A stretch of 7,256 bases of DNA from an uncultured Erysipelotrichaceae bacterium (GTDB lineage Bacteria; Bacillota_I; Bacilli_A; RF39; UBA660), in contig CACYBN010000044.1 in the NCBI GenBank assembly GCA_902772675.1, forward strand, positions 1 through 7,256, given 5' to 3'. Both the position numbers and the translations under genes were made by a program. The notes below the pieces were generated by a model. It did not search any database, had not been told where the DNA came from, and saw only the letters and a list, made by a program, of their open reading frames with translations. Position 1 is the stretch's first letter. Every line of letters begins with the position of its first letter. Of the stretch, positions 1 through 5,277 are shown piece by piece.

Positions 1-1220
1 AATCTTGATAAATTAATAGGAACACTTCCCATAGTCTCTAAAGTTCTTGCATTAACTGCAACATAGTGTAATACTTTTTCATTTCCCTTAACTTCTTGAT
101 AAGAATATAACCATACTGGTAAATAAGCAGAAATCCATTGTTTACCTTTGACTTCAACTTTTTGTTCAGACCAATTTACTCCACGATCATAATTCTTTAA
201 GTCATTATTTATTGCAAATTTAGTTACATCTTTTATTTCAGAAGTAACTTTTGAAGATAAATCATCAATATTGACATCTCTTTTTTCAGATGTAAATCCA
301 ACTAAATAGTTAGATTCATATTTAATACAATTTTCTGTATCAAATGGCATAATTGCATTAATAATATTATTTGTTTTTTCTTTACTATTTTTATTTAACC
401 TATCTGCATTAGATTCAATAGTTAAGTCATCTATTGTTATATCGAAATCTCTCATTACATTATAGGCATCAGCATCATATCTAGCTTCACGATGATCACC
501 ACTGCCAACATAATACATTCTAGTTTGATGTTCTCCAACGCCTTTATAATAGGCATGGGCATTAGCATCTACTAACATATATGGAAAATAAACACCCATT
601 ATATTATTTGTAGTAAATTCTTGTTTAAATTTAGGATGTGCAAAGAATTTTCTTTTTTCAACGAATTCTCTAATTTTCTTTTCAGCATCTTCTTTCTTAA
701 CAGAGAAAGGTAATAAAACATCTGGTACTGCACCATTTTCAATTTTTCTATCTATAGTTAAAATACTTCTACACCAGTGACATCTTGCATGAGTAGCACT
801 TGCAGTATCAATAACTACTTGAGCTCCACATCCACCACATTCTAAGGTAATAACATCATTTTCAGATGCTTTTATGTCAGATGCACCAGTACCTCTTACA
901 TCTCCAGTTAAATTTTTTAAATCAGTAACTACGTTATCAGCTTTTTCTCCTTCAAACTCAGTACCACAATATACACATTTTAACTTACCAGTTTTAGGAT
1001 TAAATACTATTTGAGAAGCTCCACATCCAGGACATACTCTTTGTCCATCTTTTTTAGCATTAGTATTAGTTTCTATATAAGTAACTTCATCTTTCTTTTC
1101 TTCTACTTTTTGTATTGCATCTTTAACTACATCAGTAACAGATTTAGTTACATTTTCTTTTATATTATCAGTTTCAGCTTTAGCTGCAGTTGTATTTACA
1201 TTTTTATTATCTTCTGCCAT
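1..1220 (-). CDS. Double zinc-ribbon (TFIIB-type/YdjG-like) protein, 5' part, truncated by window edge
   Basis: An open frame runs leftward from ATG 1220 to the window edge with no stop: 406 codons, C-terminus missing. The start is fixed by a strong Shine-Dalgarno GGAGGA at 1232-1227, 6 nt upstream. Residues 1-60 are a charged Lys/Glu/Thr-rich, probably disordered or coiled segment. Two zinc ribbons follow: Cys63/Cys66 with Cys82/Cys85, and Cys128/Cys131 with Cys147/Cys150 (CGGC, CHWC). After them comes a mixed domain with YFPYMLVD (211-218) and, near the edge, YLPVWLYSY (366-374) and a VNARTLETMGSVP stretch. That last block recalls proteins labelled 'TFIIB-type zinc ribbon-containing' or, misleadingly, 'PriA helicase'; no helicase motif is present. 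The nearest characterised relative I can name is Bacillus subtilis YdjG, which works with PspA and SPFH proteins at the membrane; C-terminal membrane helices would be expected off-window. The family call rests on motif memory; the zinc sites are seen directly. Confidence 0.75.
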   Translation of the reverse strand, partial: MAEDNKNVNTTAAKAETDNIKENVTKSVTDVVKDAIQKVEEKKDEVTYIETNTNAKKDGQRVCPGCGASQIVFNPKTGKLKCVYCGTEFEGEKADNVVTDLKNLTGDVRGTGASDIKASENDVITLECGGCGAQVVIDTASATHARCHWCRSILTIDRKIENGAVPDVLLPFSVKKEDAEKKIREFVEKRKFFAHPKFKQEFTTNNIMGVYFPYMLVDANAHAYYKGVGEHQTRMYYVGSGDHREARYDADAYNVMRDFDITIDDLTIESNADRLNKNSKEKTNNIINAIMPFDTENCIKYESNYLVGFTSEKRDVNIDDLSSKVTSEIKDVTKFAINNDLKNYDRGVNWSEQKVEVKGKQWISAYLPVWLYSYQEVKGNEKVLHYVAVNARTLETMGSVPINLSR

Positions 1221-1255
1221 AAATAATCCTCCATATATTTATTCATTCTATAATA

Positions 1256-1261
1256 ATTATA
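1256..1261 (-). promoter_or_regulatory. Candidate -10 box for the zinc-ribbon gene
   Basis: On the minus strand TATAAT lies at 1261-1256, placing a start of transcription near 1249 and a leader of about 29 nt before ATG 1220. At 17 bp upstream the only -35-like sequence is a T-run (TTTTTT), and there is no TG extension. The hexamer is perfect, but in DNA this AT-rich it could occur by chance. Confidence 0.35.
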
Positions 1262-1286
1262 TCTAATTTATCTAATAAAAAAAAGA

Positions 1287-1295
1287 TGATATAAT
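1287..1295 (+). promoter_or_regulatory. Extended -10 promoter for the MFS-like gene
   Basis: TGATATAAT at 1287-1295 is a perfect extended -10 (TGnTATAAT). Transcription would begin near 1302, exactly where the GGTGA ribosome-binding site starts, giving a leader of only about 10 nt before ATG 1312. No convincing -35 is seen (TTTATC at 1267-1272 is weak), which is normal for extended -10 promoters. Confidence 0.5.
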
Positions 1296-1301
1296 ACTTA
1301 T

Positions 1302-1306
1302 GGTGA
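1302..1306 (+). promoter_or_regulatory. Ribosome-binding site GGTGA that decides the MFS-like start
   Basis: GGTGA at 1302-1306 is 5 nt from ATG 1312, the same motif and spacing used by nadD and nadK in this window. The upstream in-frame ATG at 1300 overlaps this site and would precede the predicted transcription start, so 1312 is the better start. Confidence 0.65.
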
Positions 1307-1311
1307 AAAAA

Positions 1312-2430
1312 ATGAAAAATAAAAAGAAAGATCAAATTAAATTTAATATATTCTCTTTTATATCTACATTTGCTAGATCATTAATAGAAATATTTATATC
1401 ATTATATCTATTTAAAAATGGATTTAATATTAGATCTATATTATTATTCTATTTATTTGAAAATTTCTTTGCTTTATTTTTTTCTTATATATTTGTAATT
1501 ATTGGAGAAAAATATAAATACTCTATTGTTATGTATATAGGAATATTTTCTTTTATAGTTTTACAAATAATATTAAATAATATAACTAATAGTATTTCAT
1601 ATATATTTTTAATAGCTTTATTATATTCAATCTATCGAAGAGGATATTGGGTATCTAGAAGATTCTATATAACTAATATTATGCCTCAAAAGAATACTTC
1701 TGAAATATTTAGTATATTAATGATAGTATCAGAATTATCATCTATTTTTGCAGGTTATGTTGGTGCTTTTCTATTAGATGATTTAAATATGTTAACTCTT
1801 ACTATTATATCTTCAGTATTACTATTTATAAGTGTTATTCCATTAATTAAAATTAATTATAAAAGTACTAATACTAAGATAGAACTTATTAAACATTTAA
1901 AAACATATGATAAAAGAAATTATATAGCTTTTTCTCTATATGAATTAACTAATCTATTAGCATTTATATTTCCAATATATATAGCTATTAATATTCATAA
2001 TTCATATGTTTTAGCAGGCTCAATTAATGCGATTAGTAATATAGCTATAATAGTATTTATCATAATATATGGAAAATTAATAAAGAAAAAGAACTATTTT
2101 TTTATTAGTTCCCTATTATTTATAATTATATCTATTACTAAATTATTCTTATTAAATTATTTTATATTAGTAATATATTTTATTGAAGGTATAATTAAAA
2201 AGATGCAAAATCAATCAGTTAATAAAATATATTTTGAAAATAGAAATGGAATGGATCCAACTCATTATAATTTAATCTATCAAATAATAGAATCTTTTAT
2301 TAGATCTATAGTAGTTATTCCATTACTATTTATGAATAATATAGAATATATGATTATATTTGTTTTAATAATTATAGGAATAGAATTATTTATATATAAA
2401 TGTTTTAAAAAAGATAAGAAATTAAATTAA
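1312..2430 (+). CDS. MFS-like multi-pass membrane transporter
   Basis: A 372-residue integral membrane protein, or 376 if the unlikely ATG at 1300 is used. It has a Lys-rich cytoplasmic N-terminus (MKNKKKDQIK) and about 12 hydrophobic segments dominated by Ile, Phe, Leu and Tyr, split by a polar loop around residues 180-205. This is the 6+6 arrangement of the major facilitator superfamily. The basic RRGYWVSRR stretch (about residues 109-117) after helix 4 resembles the cytoplasmic linkers of MFS permeases. No substrate can be inferred. The gene stands alone: divergent from the zinc-ribbon gene, convergent with the transglycosylase, and sharing a bidirectional terminator at its 3' end. Its G+C is visibly lower than its neighbours (6, 9 and 9 G/C in three counted 60-base lines), partly explained by its Phe/Ile/Tyr/Lys content. 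The MFS assignment is by topology; another 12-helix carrier class is possible. Confidence 0.7.
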   Translation: MKNKKKDQIKFNIFSFISTFARSLIEIFISLYLFKNGFNIRSILLFYLFENFFALFFSYIFVIIGEKYKYSIVMYIGIFSFIVLQIILNNITNSISYIFLIALLYSIYRRGYWVSRRFYITNIMPQKNTSEIFSILMIVSELSSIFAGYVGAFLLDDLNMLTLTIISSVLLFISVIPLIKINYKSTNTKIELIKHLKTYDKRNYIAFSLYELTNLLAFIFPIYIAINIHNSYVLAGSINAISNIAIIVFIIIYGKLIKKKNYFFISSLLFIIISITKLFLLNYFILVIYFIEGIIKKMQNQSVNKIYFENRNGMDPTHYNLIYQIIESFIRSIVVIPLLFMNNIEYMIIFVLIIIGIELFIYKCFKKDKKLN

Positions 2431-2453
2431 AAAAGAGATTAAATCTCTTTTTT
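2429..2453. terminator. Bidirectional hairpin terminator containing both convergent stop codons
   Basis: Perfect 11-bp stem (AAAAAAGAGAT at 2429-2439, ATCTCTTTTTT at 2443-2453) with a 3-nt loop. The flanking A-run and T-run supply a U-tract on either strand. The TAA of the MFS-like gene (2428-2430) and the TAA of the transglycosylase gene (2454-2452) both lie at its edges. Confidence 0.9.
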
Positions 2454-3531
2454 ATTTATGAAATTCATTTACAGTAGTATTATCTAGTACTGTAGATAAA
2501 GTATAATTTTTAGTAGATACCGTTAAAGTAGAACCATCTTCGATATAGCTTAATACTCCATAAGCATAATCATTTGTTCCTCCCTGATGTTCATTAAGTC
2601 TATTAATAACAGTACTTAAATCACTAGTTCCTTCACAGGCATTTAAAGTGGCAGTAATACCTTCATTATAAGAAGATATTGCTATAGTTATCATATCACC
2701 ATCTCTAAATTGTTCTCCATAAGTAGAGATTAATATAGCTAAATTATTAGCAAATAATTCTGTACCTATTTTAATAGCATAATCAGGATCAGTATCAATT
2801 CTATTATAATCTACAGTTGTTCTATCATAATCTCCAGTTATATGATTAAAAGCTACAATAGTATCATTAGGTCCAAAAATACCATCTTCTATTTGCATTA
2901 AACCATGAGCATAAGCTCCATCATAATAAGATTGATTATATGGATTCTCCTGACAAATAATTGCTCTTATTATCAAAGGATCTATTCCATACATTTCAGC
3001 ATATTTATTTATAGATTCGGAATAATTCATTTCTACAGTTGTAACTTTATCACTAGAACTTTGATCTTCTTTATTAATAGTAGTAATATCACTAGCAACT
3101 TGTACTGTTTCTTCTACTACTGGAACAGTTTCACTTTCTTCTTCAGTATATGATACTGCTTGAGCTGGTGGATTTATTTCTGTAACATTTTCTTTTTCAT
3201 CTTTATTAAATCCATTTGCTATACAAGAAACTAATAATACACCTGCTACTCCTAAAGCAGTCATTCTTGTTCTTTTTCTTTTAATTTTTAACGGCTTTTT
3301 AGTATATTTTAATATTTCATTATAGTCATCTAATACAAAAACAGTATCTCTTACTTGTTTTAAATCATCTAATAATAATTCTCCATTTTCTAAAGCACCT
3401 TTTATACGTTTTTGTCCCATTTTATACATTCTTTTTCCATTGTATAAAGATGCTTTTCTAAAATAATATGTATCAGATAATTCATCTATACCTAGATATA
3501 TTCTTATTTTATATTTATCATTAAAAAGCAT
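2452..3531 (-). CDS. Membrane-anchored SLT-family lytic transglycosylase
   Basis: A 359-residue type II membrane protein. Residues 1-80 form a soluble, presumably cytoplasmic domain I do not recognise. A Lys/Arg cluster (78-89, KIKRKRTR) precedes one membrane helix (about 91-108). An acidic Ser/Thr/Val/Glu-rich linker (110-168) leads to an extracellular lysozyme-like SLT domain (about 170-300). Key residues are the probable catalytic Glu195 in ICQENPYN, the signature GLMQI (210-214), and AISSYNEG (284-291). Lytic transglycosylases cleave the MurNAc-GlcNAc bond of peptidoglycan to form 1,6-anhydro ends; the wall is the inferred substrate. ATG 3531 overlaps the end of the DUF1292 gene by 11 bp and has GGAG at 3543-3540, so the two are probably co-translated. 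The membrane segment contains LVSC (100-103), which matches a lipobox but sits too far from the N-terminus for a normal lipoprotein signal. Confidence 0.85.
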   Translation of the reverse strand: MLFNDKYKIRIYLGIDELSDTYYFRKASLYNGKRMYKMGQKRIKGALENGELLLDDLKQVRDTVFVLDDYNEILKYTKKPLKIKRKRTRMTALGVAGVLLVSCIANGFNKDEKENVTEINPPAQAVSYTEEESETVPVVEETVQVASDITTINKEDQSSSDKVTTVEMNYSESINKYAEMYGIDPLIIRAIICQENPYNQSYYDGAYAHGLMQIEDGIFGPNDTIVAFNHITGDYDRTTVDYNRIDTDPDYAIKIGTELFANNLAILISTYGEQFRDGDMITIAISSYNEGITATLNACEGTSDLSTVINRLNEHQGGTNDYAYGVLSYIEDGSTLTVSTKNYTLSTVLDNTTVNEFHK

Positions 3532-3772
3532 TATATTTACTCCATTCTTTATCTATATAATCCCATTCTTCATCTGTTTCTACATCATAAAGAATTAATT
3601 CATTATTAATAATTTCATATCTAGATACTAAAATATTTAAGTCATTATCTTCATCTAATTTATTATCAGTATAAATAATATAACTATTATTATTAAATTC
3701 AAATATATGAATAATTTCACATTTCACTTGTTCATCATTATCATTAATTGCTAAAAATTCATTATCTTTCAT
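3521..3772 (-). CDS. DUF1292 (YrzB-like) small acidic protein
   Basis: An 83-residue, strongly acidic soluble protein. Its pattern matches DUF1292/YrzB: an N-terminal strand region (EFLAINDNDEQVKCEII), the hallmark YIIYTDN (31-37), then VSRYEI (49-54) and a C-terminal DEEWDYI block (68-74). No enzymatic motif is visible and the family's function is unknown. The start at ATG 3772 is supported by AGGTGG (3781-3776) and an extended -10 promoter just upstream. Its last codons overlap the transglycosylase start by 11 bp, making a two-gene operon. In Bacillus subtilis the family member yrzB lies next to yrrL (mltG), another membrane-anchored transglycosylase, so the pairing here may be functional. 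Family call fairly secure; role inferred only from context. Confidence 0.8.
   Translation of the reverse strand: MKDNEFLAINDNDEQVKCEIIHIFEFNNNSYIIYTDNKLDEDNDLNILVSRYEIINNELILYDVETDEEWDYIDKEWSKYNAF
3540..3543 (-). promoter_or_regulatory. Shine-Dalgarno GGAG of the transglycosylase, inside the DUF1292 gene
   Basis: GGAG (minus strand 3543-3540) lies 8 nt before ATG 3531 and is embedded in the last codons of the upstream gene. With the 11-bp overlap this suggests translational coupling and fixes the downstream start. Confidence 0.6.
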
Positions 3773-3790
3773 ATTCCACCTACTATAACA

Positions 3791-3799
3791 ATTATATCA
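3791..3799 (-). promoter_or_regulatory. Extended -10 promoter for the DUF1292-transglycosylase operon
   Basis: Minus-strand TGATATAAT (3799-3791) is a perfect TGnTATAAT. Transcription would start near 3784, about 12 nt before ATG 3772, with the AGGTGG ribosome site in that short leader. A -35 at normal spacing would fall in the loop region of the nadK terminator and is weak (TTAAAT). Confidence 0.55.
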
Positions 3800-3800
3800 T

Positions 3801-3833
3801 AAAAATAATCCACATTTAATGTGGATTATTTTT
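3801..3833 (-). terminator. Strong hairpin terminator after nadK
   Basis: A perfect 15-bp stem (3801-3815 with 3819-3833), 3-nt loop, core TAATCCACAT, and a T-run on the exit side of the minus strand. The nadK stop TAA (3828-3826) lies inside the stem. It is symmetrical enough to work on both strands, but no plus-strand gene reads into it. Confidence 0.9.
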
Positions 3834-4629
3834 CTAATAACTTGTCATTTACTATTTTTATAAAATGATAATCTTTCATTCTTAAACATTTTATAGTCTT
3901 ATCACTTATTTTAATTTCTATCTTTTTAACATCATTTATTACTTCTTTACGTCCATCTACTTGAATATAAAAATCTTTATATCCTATTTTAGGAACTATT
4001 TCTATATCTTTATCTTCTGGTAGGACAATACTGTTAGTTAAACTCTTATAAGCTTTATTATTTAAAGGAGCTATTGGTGTAATACTATGAGTCTTTAAAG
4101 TATTATAGACGATACTACCTCCAAAGCATAAATTATAAGCAGTACTACCTGTACTTGTACTTATTAATAATCCATCTCCAGTAAAAGATTCTAAATATTC
4201 TTTATCTACAAAAACTTTAGCTTCAATTAGATCAAGACTACTATTTCTTATAACTACTTCATTTAAACTATTAAAAGAAAATTCTTTTTGATCAGTTATT
4301 ACTTTAGTTTCTTGTAAACATATCTCTTCAATTTTATAATCATTATTATTTAATCTTTTTACAAAATCTAGACAATCTTCAATATTAATTTCTTGTAAGA
4401 ATCCTAAAGTACCACTATTAATCCCTATATAATAAGTATTAGAATTAAAATTATTATTTTTTACCATTCTAAGAAATGATCCATCTCCACCAATTGATAT
4501 ATTTAAATCAGCATCTTCTTCTAGTAAAGTAAATCCATTTCTTATTAATTCATCTTCTAGTTTCTTTCCTACTTCTATACTTTTATCATTCTTATTAATA
4601 TATAATTTTATTTTATTTATATTTCTCAT
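3826..4629 (-). CDS. nadK: NAD kinase
   Basis: A 267-residue NAD kinase (ATP- or polyphosphate-dependent phosphorylation of NAD to NADP; cytoplasmic), a typical length for small Firmicutes enzymes. Diagnostic motifs are all present: SIGGDGSFL with GGDG at 47-50 (catalytic Asp49), GINSGTLGFL (70-79), the NE pair at 124-125 in NEVVIR, and the glycine-rich GDGLLISTSTGSTAYNL (152-168). A C-terminal VDGRKE (about 224-229) matches the conserved D-G pair of the all-beta domain. ATG 4629 lies 4 bp after the nadD stop, and its ribosome site AGGTGA is made from that stop codon, so the enzyme for NADP is translated together with the enzyme that precedes NAD. A hairpin terminator begins within its last codons. 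Confidence 0.95.
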   Translation of the reverse strand: MRNINKIKLYINKNDKSIEVGKKLEDELIRNGFTLLEEDADLNISIGGDGSFLRMVKNNNFNSNTYYIGINSGTLGFLQEINIEDCLDFVKRLNNNDYKIEEICLQETKVITDQKEFSFNSLNEVVIRNSSLDLIEAKVFVDKEYLESFTGDGLLISTSTGSTAYNLCFGGSIVYNTLKTHSITPIAPLNNKAYKSLTNSIVLPEDKDIEIVPKIGYKDFYIQVDGRKEVINDVKKIEIKISDKTIKCLRMKDYHFIKIVNDKLLEK

Positions 4630-4633
4630 ATAA

Positions 4634-4639
4634 TCACCT
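4634..4639 (-). promoter_or_regulatory. nadK ribosome-binding site overlapping the nadD stop codon
   Basis: Minus-strand AGGTGA (4639-4634) is both the Shine-Dalgarno of nadK (4 nt before its ATG) and the last two bases of the nadD Arg codon plus its TGA stop. A ribosome ending nadD would sit directly on the nadK start region, implying coupling. Confidence 0.75.
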
Positions 4640-5167
4640 ACTATATAAGTTATTTCTTTTTATATAATCATATACATCTTTAGGTAAATACTTAGTATCC
4701 ATATTATTTCTTATCTCTGTTGAAGATATATTTATATAATTAAAATCATTTACAAATATCATATTCGTACTATCAACTGGACAATTATAATTACCTCTAT
4801 TAAGTACTATAATTTTTCTTTTTAATATTTCATCTATTTTTACCCATTTATCTAAATGTTCTAGATTATCAGATCCTAATATTAAGTAGAATTCATCATT
4901 TGGATAATCTCTTTCTAAAGCATCCAATATCTCATGAGTGTAAGTATACTTATTATGAATAGTATCTACTTGTATTGACTCATTTTCAAAGAATTTAAGC
5001 ATATTTTCTCTATGAACAATATCTATTAAATTTTGTTTATGCCAATAATTAGGGGTAGCTAGTAATAATACTCTATCTACATAGTCATTTTCTATTAAAT
5101 AGTTAGCTACATGTAAATGACCAACATGTACAGGATTAAAACTTCCTATATAAACGCCTATTCTCAT
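4634..5167 (-). CDS. nadD: Nicotinate-mononucleotide adenylyltransferase
   Basis: A 177-residue nucleotidyltransferase, slightly short for NadD (usually about 190-215). It joins ATP and nicotinate mononucleotide to give deamido-NAD in the cytoplasm. The N-terminal GSFNPVHVGHL (8-18) carries the HxGH phosphate-binding signature in the NadD form; phosphopantetheine adenylyltransferase would read GSFDP.T.GH. Further marks are YTYTHEIL (74-81), LILGSDNLEHLDKW (95-108) and the C-terminal ISSTEIR (147-153). ATG 5167 is preceded by AAGGTGA (5178-5172) and an extended -10 promoter. It heads a two-gene unit with nadK. In Bacillus nadD is usually followed by yqeK; here nadK takes that place. Confidence 0.95.
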   Translation of the reverse strand: MRIGVYIGSFNPVHVGHLHVANYLIENDYVDRVLLLATPNYWHKQNLIDIVHRENMLKFFENESIQVDTIHNKYTYTHEILDALERDYPNDEFYLILGSDNLEHLDKWVKIDEILKRKIIVLNRGNYNCPVDSTNMIFVNDFNYINISSTEIRNNMDTKYLPKDVYDYIKRNNLYSR

Positions 5168-5184
5168 ATATTCACCTTCTATAT

Positions 5185-5210
5185 TATCTATATTAATTAT
5201 AACATAGATA
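5185..5210. repeat. Inverted repeat over the nadD promoter, possible operator
   Basis: TATCTAT at 5185-5191 and its exact complement ATAGATA at 5204-5210 are separated by 12 bp and bracket the nadD -10 box and predicted start of transcription. The geometry suits a dimeric repressor, but 7-bp arms of almost pure A/T could arise by chance. Confidence 0.25.
5196..5204 (-). promoter_or_regulatory. Extended -10 promoter for nadD-nadK
   Basis: Minus-strand TGTTATAAT (5204-5196) is a perfect TGnTATAAT. At 17 bp upstream TTTAAA (5224-5219) matches the -35 consensus at 4 of 6 positions. Predicted start near 5189, leader about 22 nt. Confidence 0.55.
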
Positions 5211-5247
5211 TTTTTTTATTTAAATTCTATAAATAATTAAATATATT

Positions 5248-5256
5248 TGATAAAAT
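5248..5256 (+). promoter_or_regulatory. Extended -10 promoter for the CofE-like gene
   Basis: TGATAAAAT (5248-5256) is a TGn-extended -10 with one mismatch to TATAAT. Transcription would start near 5263, where the GAAAGGA ribosome site begins, giving a leader of about 15 nt before ATG 5278. It is divergent from the nadD promoter, the two -10 boxes being about 50 bp apart. Confidence 0.5.
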
Positions 5257-5277
5257 TAAATTGAAAGGATTGATAAA

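Noticed and set aside
1..1220. PriA-type helicase annotation for the zinc-ribbon protein
   Set aside because: No Walker A, DEAH or other helicase motif is present in the visible 406 residues; only the zinc ribbons could prompt that label.
1011..1226. Plus-strand open frame of 71 codons rich in Ser, Phe, Ile
   Set aside because: It is antisense to the N-terminal coding region of the zinc-ribbon gene, has no ribosome site, and its composition is that of a reverse-strand shadow.
2905..3153. Plus-strand open frame of 82 codons
   Set aside because: Lies wholly antisense to the SLT transglycosylase, lacks a ribosome site, and encodes a Ser/Ile/Phe-rich shadow peptide.
5168..5277. Riboswitch or small RNA in the nadD/CofE-like intergenic region
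   Set aside because: Only about 110 bp of A/T-rich DNA, filled by two promoters with very short leaders; no conserved aptamer-like structure or separate terminator is visible.
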